Shown here: positions 42,515 to 53,844 of the stretch, piece by piece
How the letters are laid out: the number at the start of each line of letters is the position of its first letter
How positions within the stretch are numbered: the stretch's first letter is position 1
Source: Leishmania mexicana MHOM/GT/2001/U1103
Taxonomy: Eukaryota; Euglenozoa; Kinetoplastea; Trypanosomatida; Trypanosomatidae
Assembly: GCF_000234665.1 (NCBI RefSeq)
Contig: NC_018324.1
Span: forward strand, 863,501-927,500
Length of the DNA: 64,000 nt
Direction of reading: 5' to 3'
Program-made: the position numbers and the translations under genes
Notes under the pieces: generated by a model
The model's database searches: none
What the model was told of the DNA's origin: nothing
Seen by the model: the letters and a program-made list of their open reading frames with translations, nothing else

Positions 42515-43900
42515 TAAAGGCGTTCTCTTGACGGCACCTCTTTTTTTTTCGTTCCTTGCACCCTTGTCCGATGTACGGGCCTTGCATGATTTCTTCTTGC
42601 GCTATCCTCTCTTGGCCAGCATTTCTCCTTTTCTGTGGTTTGCCTGCTTTGTTGTATACTTTTGTTTCCCGCTGGCTTGTGGTGGCTCGTTTGCCTGCTC
42701 ACGCCCTTTCCATCGCATTTTATGTTTCGCTCGCTTGCGTGTATGCCGGCTGGAGTCTCTTTCCGACTCTTCGTTTTTTTTTTCCGTCTCCCCTCTCTCT
42801 CGCGGTTGCCCCTCCCCCTTCCCCGGCGTATGATTGCTGTGTGATGTGGTTAGGTGTGCATTGTTTCGCTTGTCGACAAGGAATCGGACCAGAAGTCTCC
42901 CTCCTCTCCCCTTTCACATAGAGAAGACATGTCTGTGCGACTGGGATACGAGTGGACAGGACGCACACAACGACAAGGTCCGATGAAAAGGTGTGACATG
43001 AAGGGAATGGTGGCGAACGCAGTCACTTTGACACTCTTTCTCGTTAGCCTCCCCTCCTCTCCCCCTTGCACCTGTCCGCCTTCGTTGACGTTGATACCCA
43101 GCCACGCACGCCCGACAAACACACGCCGCAAAAGCACAGAAGAGGTGCCTCATTCAGAAACAAAAAAAAACGAAAAGAAAATGACAACGGTGTTTAGTTA
43201 ATTCGTACTTGATGTCGTCGTCTTTTTTCTCTGTGTAAGTCTCTCTCACTTGCTTCTCGCCGTGCCTCTCTCTCTTATCGAGGCGTCCCTTTCTCTGATC
43301 TATTCTTTTTTTTACTTAATTCTTCCCTCTGGGTTTTTGCTTTTGTTTTCCTTCGCAATGATGCTGTACCACCAAACGCATGCTTACACACTCTGCAAGA
43401 CTCGTCTCTACCCTTCCCTCTCGCCCTCCTTCCTCCCCCTCGCCATCCTCGAAGAGCATCGCAGACGACAAACAACGAAGGGACAGCAGCGAACGAAAAC
43501 GCCACTGCCCAAGTGTGTCGTATCTTCCGAAAGAGTGTGGAAGCAACGTGGTGGCGAAGAAAGAGCCCATTTTGAGATGGTGAGGGAGGCACAAATGTGA
43601 TAGAGGGGAAGGGGCTGGGCGGAAAGAGAAGGAAGTGGGGCAGCGCGGGGCGCAGCAATCTGGATCCATCTGCAAGAATCGGGGCTGCGTACGATTCATC
43701 CATCGGCGTCCATGTGTGTGCGTGTGTATGTTTGCCTTTGCGAGTCTTCTCCAGTCACTTCTTCTCCCTTTTCTGTTTGGTGTGATGTGTTCGTAACCTT
43801 TTTACTGTGTGTTGATGTTGTTTTGCGGATCGGTCCCTCCCCTTTCTCCCTTTTTTTTATTCTTCCGCATGCACCGAAGAACACGCGGAAGGTTTCGCGA

Positions 43901-43916
43901 ATATATATATATATAT
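43901..43916. repeat. AT dinucleotide repeat
   Basis: Eight AT units followed by GTGTAGG, in the gene-free block. Confidence 0.7.
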
Positions 43917-46289
43917 GTGTAGGTGGTATACATGCAGAAGGATGCGAACCATCTACGGTCGACTCTCTCTCTGTGATGTGGCTACAGACACAACTACGTA
44001 CCCCCTCCCTTCACCTTCTCTTTTTTTTTCCGCATAGATTGAGTTGTGCATACACACAGACACACACCGGCTCACGGAAGCATCCACTACAAAAGAAACA
44101 GAGAAGAAAGAGCAGAAGAAAGGCGTGTATCATTACCTCCACTCGCCGAGAACGTTCTCTCTGCCCCCCTCTATTCTCCTTGTTTCCTCCTCTGCCGCAC
44201 CCTACACCCTGGCTGGCCATTCACTTCTCCTGTCAGGTTTGTTTGGTTGTTTTGGTAAGCGATCAGCTGCGAAGCAAAGGTGAGGTGAGGATATTGTTGT
44301 GTCCCCCCCACCTCCCTCTTGCTGTGCTTCCGTTTCTGTTGCTGTTTTTTTTTTTGCGCTATCTCCGGTCTCTGCGCACTTCTATCCCCACCTTTACCCG
44401 ATCTGTCAAGGTAGTCCTCCCCCCTCCTACGTGTGCGACACATTCCATCTTCACGTTCCTCTCGCGCTTGCCATTATGGCCAAGCGCTCGGTCTTTTTTG
44501 TCCGCTTGCTGTACTGTTTTCCATCCTCTTTTTTTGCCTCCTTCCCCTCTGCTTTCTACTTTGGGTGCGAAGTGCGTGCGTGTATATATGTGTCTTGCGA
44601 GCATCCTATGCGCACACGCATACCTGCAGACGCACACGTGGGCTGTCGTGTGCGACGCCCGCTCTCGTATCTTCCCTCGATGGCTCCCTTATCCGTTCCC
44701 CAGCCTCATGGACACACACTCTCTCTGCCCCTCTCCTTTCTCCCATGAGACATTTTTTTTCTTCACGTGGAGTTTTCGTTTTCTCGTGTGTTGGAACAGA
44801 CAACGTGTGCTGTATGCCCGCGCTTAAAAGCAGGCGCGCTTGGCATACGTACCCACCGACGCATAAAATTCAAAGCGCCTTCGTGGCTTTGCGTCCTTCG
44901 AACTTTTCTCCGTCCTCTTTTTCGTTTGTTTCGTCACTTTTCTTCGTAGTGGGCCATACAGGCGCCCAGCGCACGCAGTTGAAACACAGGAGAAACGAGC
45001 GAAGCAGGCCAGTTTGGAAAACCGAAGAAGCACCCACCACCGCCCGCGCCTCCCCTGTTCCGTTAAGTTGGTCTACACGGGAAGTGTGAGACAGGATGGT
45101 ACCCAAGCCAGACCCTTTTCATTTATGTTCTTTTTTTGTGTTAATGTAAGTGAGCCGTCATCGCACCTCCACTTTGGCAGTTTTCGCCTTCTCCCAGAGC
45201 TCTTCCCCCTTTCGCCATCCCACCTCTTCTCACTCGCATGTGTCTTCGGACGAAGGATTTCTTTCCTAAGGTCATGCATGTAAGTTTGCTCTCGTCCCTG
45301 TTAAGCTTAAAGGACAAGCGTACCACCGCTACCCCGCCATCTCCCTCGTTTTCGTGCCCCTCCACGTCAACTTTTGCCACACCAAAAAGAAAAGAAATAA
45401 ATCATGCTACTAAAGCAAGGAGGAAACAAGACAGCAGCCAAAGCCACCCCCCCTCTCCTCTCCCCTCCCCCACCGATATTAACGTGTGTACAAGCGGAGC
45501 CAGTGCGTGTGCGTTGGCAGACTGCGGGCGCCTTTTTTTTTCACATGCGCGTGTCTCGTGGCGCTTCTTTCACCGAATCTTCTCCGTTTTTCGTTGTGTT
45601 TTTCTCTTTCCCTTTTCCCCCTGTCTTTTGCTCTTCGATTTGACGTGCACCTTCTTCAGCTATCCCGCCTCTGTTTGTGCTAACGCTCCGTCTCGTATGG
45701 CGCATTGCGTATACACGCGCACACCCACCATGTGCTTGTGCCTTCTTTAGCTGTTTTTTTTTTTTGGGGGGGGGGTTCCTGGGCTCCCCCCTCACTGATA
45801 TGCCCCGCTCGCGCCTCGTCTACTTCCCGTGTTCTCTCTCTCGATTCCTGTAGTGATTTGGTTCCATTGCTGTGCTTCTCGGGTTTTGCGTTGTGCTTTT
45901 TTTTCTGGCCATCTTCTCACCTGATCCATGCCCCTTTCTCCTTTCGTCCGTTTCACTTCGGGTAGCGGCGGCATGCGTCTGCCTTTGTGTCTTGTTCAAG
46001 TGCGTTGGATTCCATCGATTTCTCCTTGCATCTTCTCTTTCATCGCCTCGACATCCCCCTTTTTCTTCTCCCGGGATTGTACCTCTGTGCGTGTGTATGT
46101 GCATGTACGCGTTCTCCCTCCCTTCCTCTGCGTGAGCGTTTGCGCGTGTTCAGCTAGGCATGAGTGCAACTACGTTTTCTTCTGTGGTATCTTCTTTTCA
46201 AAGCACACACACACACATACACATACACGCAATTACGCCTTATTGTAACGTTTTTATTTTGTTTTCTGTTCCAGTAATTTTTTTATTTT

Positions 46290-46306
46290 CCATCCATCCA
46301 TCCATC
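46290..46306. repeat. CCAT tetranucleotide repeat
   Basis: Four CCAT units immediately followed by CCCTCC repeats. Confidence 0.65.
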
Positions 46307-46437
46307 CCTCCCCCTCCCCCTCTGTATCCCTTTGTGTGTGGCTGTTGATGTCGCCCTGGAGCTTTCCTCCGTTTTTCTGTTAATTTTATTTCTGTGTGTG
46401 CTTTCGGTATTCATACATGCGCAAAGACCCCCCCCTC

Positions 46438-46459
46438 CACACACACACACACACACACA
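46438..46459. repeat. CA dinucleotide repeat
   Basis: About eleven CA units follow a run of C. Confidence 0.7.
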
Positions 46460-47699
46460 TAACTTCGGTGTTCGCATCTTTTTTTGGGGGGAGGGAGGGA
46501 ACGTCGCACCCATAGGAGAAGCGCACAACCAAAGAGACGCTCCGTTTAACGGGAGCCCTCGTCATGCTTTTCAATGCGTACACCGACGGAAGCGCGTGCA
46601 CAGGCATGGGCACACTTCAAAAGTCAATATGCTGGCCTACTGCTATCGATACACATACCTTTTTCGTCCTATTTTGTCGTAAAGCAGAGTTGACAAGGTG
46701 GTGCAGCGTAGGATTTCTTTCCCCCTCTCCCACCTGCCAGCCACCTCCACTTGCTGGACCCCAGCTTTCCCATCTCCTGCATTGCACCACTTCTTTGTGT
46801 CGGCACCGACCTACGCCTCCTGTTCTTCCCACCCCCTCCCCCTCGCGCGCAGCCGCTCAGCCGCTTGAATCCACACGTTTCTCTCTCACTTTCTGTCGTT
46901 TTCGTTCTCGTTGAAGACTGAGCGAATTCTTTTTTTTGTCGTTATTTCCTTCTCGTGTTGTGTTGTGTGTGTGTGTGCGCTTCGTCTCTCTCTTTTTCCC
47001 TCCCTCTCTGCACGACCGCAGTTGACATTTTTGTTTTTTTGTTGCTCGGAAAAAGGGTTAGCGGGCTAACTGCTTTGCTTGGAAAACCTCATCTTCTCGC
47101 TTTTCCTTTTCTTGGCTCGCGTGCGATGCCTTCTGAACCCGCGTATGCGTGTATTCCTCTGTGTGTATGTGGAAAGCAGATGAGCAGAGTGCCCCATGCG
47201 ACTCTACCACCCTACAAGGAGCCAAGAGCGGTTCGCCGTCAGCCAATCAGGACCCGCAGCGCATCACTTCACCAAAAGAGCAACAGGAAAAAAGCTCTTG
47301 GCTGCCGGTGTGCCTCGCTGCCTTGGTCTCTCCAGCTTATTCTTGTTTTCTTCGTCACGCTCCTTTCGGCATGCCAAACACGTACGCGCAAACACGTGTG
47401 TGTGTGAAAGCCGTGTATAGCATGCTTCTTTTTTTCTCCTCGCGTCATCGCCCGGATTGCGACTCAGTGAACCACATATGTTTTTTTTTCTGTTCACTTT
47501 TGTTTTTCGTTGTTGCGGAAGGGCTGCTGCCACGGTATCCAGTGCGGCAGGTGTGTATATGCGGTGCCTTTCTCCCCTGCTTGTGTATGCGTGTCATTTT
47601 TCCTTGCTGCGCCCTTCTCGCTGTGTTGTTCTTATTCTCTTTTCTAATTCGAGCCGGGATCGCTCTCACCTGGGCCTCCGCTGTTTGTGAATAAGCGGG

Positions 47700-48110
47700 A
47701 TTGAGCGCGTGTGTGCATCGCCTCGATGAGCGAGGTGGTGCTCAAGTGAGTCTGAGCTGGTGAACATGAGCGTGTGTGTAGTTTTCTATGCCTACGTTTG
47801 TATATTCACCCACCGATGATCCCTTCTCGTTGCGTTGGTTCTCTCCTTTTCTCCCCCACCCCTTCCTGCACCCCGTCCTCCGTGTTGCTCGTGTTGAAGA
47901 CGCTCTGTGTTGGCGACACGAGGATGTTGAAGTGATGCAAACTCCTGCGGATGTTTGCATCACTCCCTCTGGCCTCTGTCAAATATGTACGTGTGCCAGC
48001 AGTGAGTCGAACGGGGCGAGTACAGCTGATGGGCCTGGAAAGAACCACCGACACGCCGAGGGAGGTGTGCATCATCGCCTCTCACAACATAGAACGAAAC
48101 ACAATGAAAT
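47700..48110 (+). other. Candidate structured non-coding segment with two hairpins
   Basis: Two strong stem-loops lie 190 bases apart. The first, 47715-47741, has an 11-bp stem (two G-U pairs if read as + strand RNA) and loop atgag. The second, 47931-47964, is a perfect 12-bp stem (agtgatgcaaac with gtttgcatcact) and a 10-base loop. A similar word, GTGCATCGCCTC and GTGCATCATCGCCTC, occurs at 47714 and near 48068. Composition is more balanced than in the surrounding T/C-rich DNA. Whether an RNA is made is unknown. Confidence 0.35.
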
Positions 48111-49970
48111 CAGCACGGTGAACGGAAAGAATAGAGATTTTTTGTTGTTGTGGTCGTTGCTTGTTGTAGCAGGTGCAGAGAAAAAGAATATGTGCGTGCA
48201 TGCGTGGATTTTAGTAATGTGTATCGGTGTCTGCGCAGGGAAAGGGGGTCATAAGAATGAGAAGGTAAGGTGCGCAACGTCCACAGCAACCGACGACGCC
48301 GCCGCCTTTGCGCTTCATGTTTTCTTTTGATGTTCCCCTCCCCCCTCCTTTGCTTGTTGATAAGCGCTGCGCCATCATAGCCATCATCAGCAACCCTCAT
48401 CCCACTGTATGCCCCATCTATACATATATATTTCTTTGTCCCTTCCAGCTCCACCGCCGATGCCCTGGTATGATGGTCATCGTCATTCTCTTCTGTTTTT
48501 ATGCATCTGCTTCCTGGACTACTTGTGAAGGGGAGGAGGGAGAAAGGTAATACACCTGAACAGCACCTTGCAAAAGACCGTTGTTGCCGAGGTGCGTGTG
48601 CACGAGAGACCCAAATGCTTTTTCTGACGAGGTACAGCCGTAGGAACTCTTTCCTTCTTTCTCCCCCTACAGCATAAGGTGGTAGCGTGGGAGAGTGAGC
48701 TCTCTTCGGTTCCTCGCACACACACAACGAAGCGGTTTCAAACAGGATTTGCTGCGTCAGTGCACCGCCACATGTATGTGCACATGTCTGTGAGCATTGG
48801 GGCGTGGATCGGGTGTCGAGTGTGAAGAAAAGCAGCGCCCCGGCCTCACATGCGCACAGAGGTTGATGAAGGCACGCCTTGCAGAGTTAATGCTGGCGAC
48901 TGACTGTCTCTCTCGCTCCCTTCTCCTGACCTCCTGTTCTTCCTACGCCAGCCAGTGAGCTCATCAGTCCCTGCGGAAAGGGATGCTTTCATTTTTTTGC
49001 TGTTCTTGTTCGTCGTTCCTTGCCTTGTTCTTTGTCATCTATCCTTTTACGCTGTGCTCGGGGCATCGGTTCATCGAAATCATGGGTGGGCGATCAAGTT
49101 TCCTTTTCAAGCGGAAGCCAGATCTTTGTTCCACATGTCATTACTACTTTTAGCTTGTATTTTCTTTGAGAAAAGAGCCCCCAGTGACCTCCTGGTCCCT
49201 TCTCTCTCGCTATTTTCACTGTCCATGCCTGCAGTATAAGCCCCTCCTCCCACTACGTATTCGACACCCCGGTGAACCAGGAAGCTGGAAGGATGGGTTG
49301 TTCCGCACTCTCGTCCGTACCTAGACACAGTGTGTAGGCGTATCGATGCCTTTGTATAAAAGACGCACTCGATTCCTACCGGTGTGGCCCTCGGTGTAAG
49401 CGACTCGATCACACATGCACCTCCCCTAGAGGCTGGTTCAGCGGAGACGAATGTGCCGACTCGCTTGATGGCCTCGATGCCGCTCTCTCATTTTTAGTCC
49501 ATCCCCTGCCTGAGGCGAGCGAAGAAAAGGACGTACTCCCATACACGCCTCCTGCAGCCGGTGTGCGACTTCCATGTCACCGCGTTTTTCTTTCTTTGCT
49601 TGTGTGTGTCCTCCCCCCTCCACCGTCTTGCCTTACTTCGGTTCGCGCCAACTCCCTTTGTGAAGCCGGCACTCTCAGTCGTTTCTCGTCGTCCACAAGG
49701 ACGACCGTCGCCGTCGTTTTTCTCTCTCGTGCGCGTGTGCTTTGCTGGGTTGGTAATACGATGACCGCTACCTCTCCCCTCACTTCCTATATCCATGAAC
49801 TCCTCTCGGCCTCGCCCCCCCATACATGTTGTTTTCGTCGTTTCGTGTTTGGCGGGTGTGTCGGCGTTTTGTTTTGGCCCACCCTACCCACCTCTGCTTC
49901 TGTCGTCGTCTCCTCCTCCTATACTCCACCCCCATCCCTTTTCACAGCCCCCTCCCTCCCCACTACGATA

Positions 49971-49986
49971 TTATATATATATATAT
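49971..49986. repeat. TA dinucleotide repeat
   Basis: TA units at the end of a C/T-rich tract in the gene-free block. Confidence 0.65.
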
Positions 49987-51402
49987 GCAAATACATTTCT
50001 TTTTTTTTCTTGCGCTCCCTTTCCCTTTGATGATGACACACTGCACACCAAAAGCAGAAGTGAAACCATCGCGTTCAGCAAGTCGATGTACGCTGAGCAG
50101 CGCTGACGCATGCAAGGGAATGCGGAGATACAGATACCCCGATACACGTCCTCTCCTCACGCGTGCACTCGGATGCTCTCTCGCACGGGGAAGCGGTTGC
50201 GATCCTTACCAAACACTCTATGGAGGGAAGAAGAAAAGCAGGCTAATAACAAAAAAAATGAATAAGAGCAATGGATTTGAACTCAGGACTTGCCGTTTTT
50301 TTTCGTGAATGTGTCCCTCTCTCGCCTTCCTACACTTCCTCCCTCCAACCTTTTCGTTTTTTTTATTCACTTCTTCCCCGATCGAATCACACGATTACGC
50401 GAATGAGGCAGTGAAGAGAGGGGAAGTGCTGAGGCCATCTCTCTTTCCCTTTCGCTCCCTTTCTCAGTGGAATGCATGCATGTGTGTGTGTGTGTGTGTC
50501 GGCTCTGTTTGCCATACCGACTACGCTCGCCTTTTTTCTTATTTTTTGTTTTGCCTTCTTTTTCATACATATTTCTTGCTTTGCTTGCCTTTTACTTTTC
50601 CATTTTCTGTGTCGTCAGCAACTCCCACGTTCGCCATCTGTCACGTGTTTTCTGGCCGTCACACACGATCTCCTATCTCTATACAGGCGAGAAACTTATC
50701 CCCACCACCAAGCCAGGGCTCTTCTTCTTTTCCCTCCTCTCCCTCTATAATCCTCCCAACTCTCACCTCCTTTACCCCCTCCCTCTCCCCCCTCTCCCTC
50801 TCTCTCGCCGCTTTTGCCGCTGGTGTACTTCTCTCCCTTTCGTCAGGGCAAGAGACTGTGACGTAGTAGCAACGAACCTGACTTCATCAGATACAATCTT
50901 GCCACCTCCTCTTTCCCACGGTCTTCCTATAAAGACTACGTGTTCTCTGGCATCCACTCAAGGCAACTTGGTTGGTCTCTGAGCGTGCTGGAGCCGCTTC
51001 GACTTTCTTCCCGCCGCCGCTTCTACATGCCTCACAGCGCCCCCCCCTCGCCCTCTGACAGGGATGGGCTGTCTTCGGTAGCTGCTTCTCTACTTACGCC
51101 TGTCCGGCCCATTTTCCCCTTTGACTTGTCGTTCTTGCTCTTCTCCACCAGCAGTCAGTGCTGGCTCCCTCCCCCTCGCCTGCGTGTGGGCTCGTGTGTC
51201 GCGGCACTTTTTCGTGCAGCCAGTGCCGGCGTCGTCTAATTTACAGTTGCAGATTCAGAACACGCATACACGTACATCAAAAGGAAGAGGCAGGTCTACC
51301 TGCCAGATCTCGTTACCTACACGCACATACACTTTTGCACGGCCAGGAACGCATCGCCCGCATATCTTATCTGACGGAGTCAGACCATCCAGTTCATGAC
51401 GA

Positions 51403-52851
51403 ATGGAAGAGGACGCGCCCGCGACTGCGACAGCGTCACCACCGCCGTCCTATGAATCCGTTCTCGTTTTTCTTACAACGTTGGCGCAGTGGCTCAAGCA
51501 TGCGCGAGAGCGCCTGACGTGCCGAGACGAAGTCGGCCGCCACGCCATTGCGGTGGAGGTCCTCCGCCGCCACCGAGAACGCGCCTATGCGTGGCTGACA
51601 GAATCCGTATGGCGCCATACAGCTGCTGCCGGGGACGTGAACACATCACTTTTTCCCTCCGCTTCGGTCGAGCTGACCGCGTGGGTGCTGCTGCGGCTTC
51701 TCGTCCTCCTCCTTACCTGGTGGCTGTTGATGCGGCTGGTGCGCGCGACCACTGTACCGCGCCTGCGCGCTCGCCAGATTGCGGTGCACCTTCACGGGCG
51801 TCTGCCAACGAGCGTCAGAGATGCACAAGCGGCAGAGGCGTTTATTTGGCCCAACTCTGCTCAGCGGGGCATCAACGCCACGCTGCTGTTCACTGTCAGC
51901 GCTTGCGTGTCAGTGGCGTGCCTGCTCATTCTCTGCCTGCTTACAATGCATGTATGGGTGGATGTGGTGCTGTTGCGCCTGCTCCAACACTGGACCGCCC
52001 CGCTATGGCAGGCACAGGCGTGGGTGTCGTCGCATGTGTTGTGGCCCTCCAACAGCTCGCAGCAGGGATCGCTGCGAGCACCTGCCACCTCTGTGGAGCA
52101 TTACGCAACTTCTTTCATGAGTGCTGTTTCAGGACTGAATTCCAGCTTATTCAACAAGCTCGCGTGGCTGCGTCGAGTGACACAGCAGGTGAAACTGATG
52201 TACCTGTGGGGCATGGTCGGAGGGACCGTGTTGGGGGTGGCGCTCTGGCTACTTCGCTACTCCTCTCGGCTGCTGCGGACCTACAACGCAAGTCTGCCGT
52301 ACTTTGAAGAGAGCGACCCTCTGCTGCGCTGGCTGGCCCAACAAGAGGCAGAGGCCACTCAGGAACGCACCAACGCAGCGTTTGCCGCTCTGCTTGAAAG
52401 CCAGGATAGACAAGAGCGGGTAATGGAGAAGCTCGCGAGCTCATTGGCGCCCGCGACTCCTCGAGAGCGGCAGCGCTACCTGCAAATGGCGGAGGAAGGA
52501 GTAGAATCACATTGCCTGGTGGATGATGCTGCACCAGCGGCAGCGACAGGCGACGCCACAGAGGACGAACGGTACGATGGTGAGACAGCCGCAGCTGGAA
52601 CTGGCGCGGTGATCATCAGCAATGGCTGCAGCGGTGATGGCGATGCAGGAAAGTTGCGTGCGGAGTCTGGACCTCCACATGATAACGCGTTGGCCGCTGC
52701 CTTCGAAGCAGCAGCGGCGGCAGCGCCGGCGACGCGAGATGAAGGAACCACAGAGGCTAGCTGCGGCACAACACCGCAGGCGGAGGAGGAGGAGGGGGCG
52801 GCGACCACAGCTTCGCGGATGGCAAAAGAAGGGGAGAACCCTGGCAGCTAG
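51403..52851 (+). CDS. Hypothetical three-pass membrane protein, 482 aa
   Basis: The family is not recognised. The ATG at 51403 opens a GC-rich, clearly coding frame. Three hydrophobic segments stand out: about 90-112 (AWVLLRLLVLLLTWWLLMRL), about 157-183 with an amphipathic extension to 195 (LLFTVSACVSVACLLILCLL), and about 266-286 (MYLWGMVGGTVLGVALWLL). There is no cleavable signal peptide, and residues 1-85 are charged and probably cytosolic or matrix-facing. A helical, Gln/Glu/Arg-rich stretch follows TM3 (LLRWLAQQEAEATQERTNAA), and the last 110 residues are an Ala/Glu/Gly-rich acidic tail. It could sit in the mitochondrial, glycosomal or ER membrane; nothing visible decides. It is the first gene after the 12-kb gene-free block. 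Confidence 0.8.
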   Translation: MEEDAPATATASPPPSYESVLVFLTTLAQWLKHARERLTCRDEVGRHAIAVEVLRRHRERAYAWLTESVWRHTAAAGDVNTSLFPSASVELTAWVLLRLLVLLLTWWLLMRLVRATTVPRLRARQIAVHLHGRLPTSVRDAQAAEAFIWPNSAQRGINATLLFTVSACVSVACLLILCLLTMHVWVDVVLLRLLQHWTAPLWQAQAWVSSHVLWPSNSSQQGSLRAPATSVEHYATSFMSAVSGLNSSLFNKLAWLRRVTQQVKLMYLWGMVGGTVLGVALWLLRYSSRLLRTYNASLPYFEESDPLLRWLAQQEAEATQERTNAAFAALLESQDRQERVMEKLASSLAPATPRERQRYLQMAEEGVESHCLVDDAAPAAATGDATEDERYDGETAAAGTGAVIISNGCSGDGDAGKLRAESGPPHDNALAAAFEAAAAAAPATRDEGTTEASCGTTPQAEEEEGAATTASRMAKEGENPGS

Positions 52852-53844
52852 AGGGCGAGTGACTGCTTTCCGGTCATGCGGGGGTGGGTATCTGTGTGCG
52901 TGTCTGTCTGTGAGAGGTCGCACGTTGCCCACCGCCACCATCACCAACACTAGTGTCTCCTGCTTCTTTCGATGACCAGCTGCGAATCGAGTGCTGCTGC
53001 ATGGCGCTTTTCTTCTTTGTTGCCTGCAGTGCGCACATCTGGGGCTTGCCGCTTGTGTATGTATGTGTTGTTTGCCTTCACTGTCTCCGACTCCCGCTTC
53101 ATTTCTCGTCTCCTCCCTCCCGTTGCCTCTTCTGACAGGGAGCAGAAACAAGGGGCGGTCGTGCGAGACCGCTTACGACATTACTGCTGGTACAAGGCTG
53201 TAAGGTGTGCCTCTGCTAGGGCTGCAGTGAAAGTGTGTGCTCCGCCTTCAGAGATGGTCATCCGTGCGGCGAACTCTGCTCATTCCCAAAGTCTCAGACG
53301 CAGCGGTGCTCACACACACGGAAAAAGAAGTCGACGAAGCAAGAAAAAAAATGCGGTGGAGAAGCTACCGTGGGCGCTCACTGCAGTGTGCTTGCTACAA
53401 AGACGGTGATAGAGAAGGACACACCCAACACACGCACTTCTCCCTCGCCCCACAAGCCGACACCAGCAGTCTAAAAGTTTTGTGGACACCTCTCCGCTTT
53501 TTTGTTTCGATTGTCGAGTCGAGCGCGCGCTCTCTTCACACGTCACCCTAACTCCCTCCACCTTACCTCTTCTTCGCTTCCTTTCTTTGTTGCTGCTGTT
53601 ATCCACACATCCGTGTTACATGAAGGAAGCAAAGGCACTGTGTGGTGCGTGCAACTCGTCAGAGGTTTCCGCGGCCCCTCTCTGTTCCCATTCCGCTGCG
53701 GGGTGGTGCACCAGGAGCATACAGTCACACACATGCACAGCGCACGGGCAGGCACCCACGTGTGACTGCAAGAGGTGCGCCTGTCACCCCCTCCCCTTGT
53801 CCTCTTCTTCCTTCTTGTACTCTTCGTTTCGGATCTCGAGTAAA
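52852..53844 (+). other. Intergenic spacer, 1.0 kb
   Basis: T/C-rich 3'UTR-like sequence. The frame of the following gene is open upstream to about 53482 and contains an in-frame ATG at 53620, but that part is Ser/Cys/His-rich and lacks coding character. AG at 53839-53840, after a C/T-rich stretch from about 53788, is the last acceptor candidate before the start. Confidence 0.45.

Larger units (their letters stand above)
39282..51402 (+). other. 12.1-kb gene-free, pyrimidine-rich block
   Basis: No frame in this stretch has the composition of the window's real genes. All long frames are Ser/Phe/Leu/Cys/Val-rich on the + strand or Arg/Lys/Glu-rich on the - strand, as expected of T/C-rich DNA read in any frame. 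The + strand is persistently T/C-rich, with many T runs. It is sprinkled with TA, TG, CA, CCCT and CCAT microsatellites listed separately. The segment 47.7-49.5 kb is more balanced in composition and holds two hairpins. Flanking genes both point right, so this is not a strand-switch region. Confidence 0.6.

Noticed and set aside
43712..44827. 371-codon + strand frame in the gene-free block
   Set aside because: It is dominated by Ser, Phe, Leu, Cys and Pro from T/C-rich DNA, has no recognisable domain, and overlaps similar frames in the other two phases. It is typical of chance frames in polypyrimidine DNA.
48110..48727. 205-codon frame on the - strand in the gene-free block
   Set aside because: Composition is Arg/Ser/His-rich and irregular, no domain is visible, and it would be the only gene opposing the direction of all others.
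50262..50295. Possible tRNA B-box on the - strand (GAGTTCAAATCC)
   Set aside because: The T-stem has only one or two pairs and no upstream A-box or acceptor stem fits.
39282..51402. Strand-switch region between transcription units
   Set aside because: Genes on both sides lie on the + strand, so direction does not change here.
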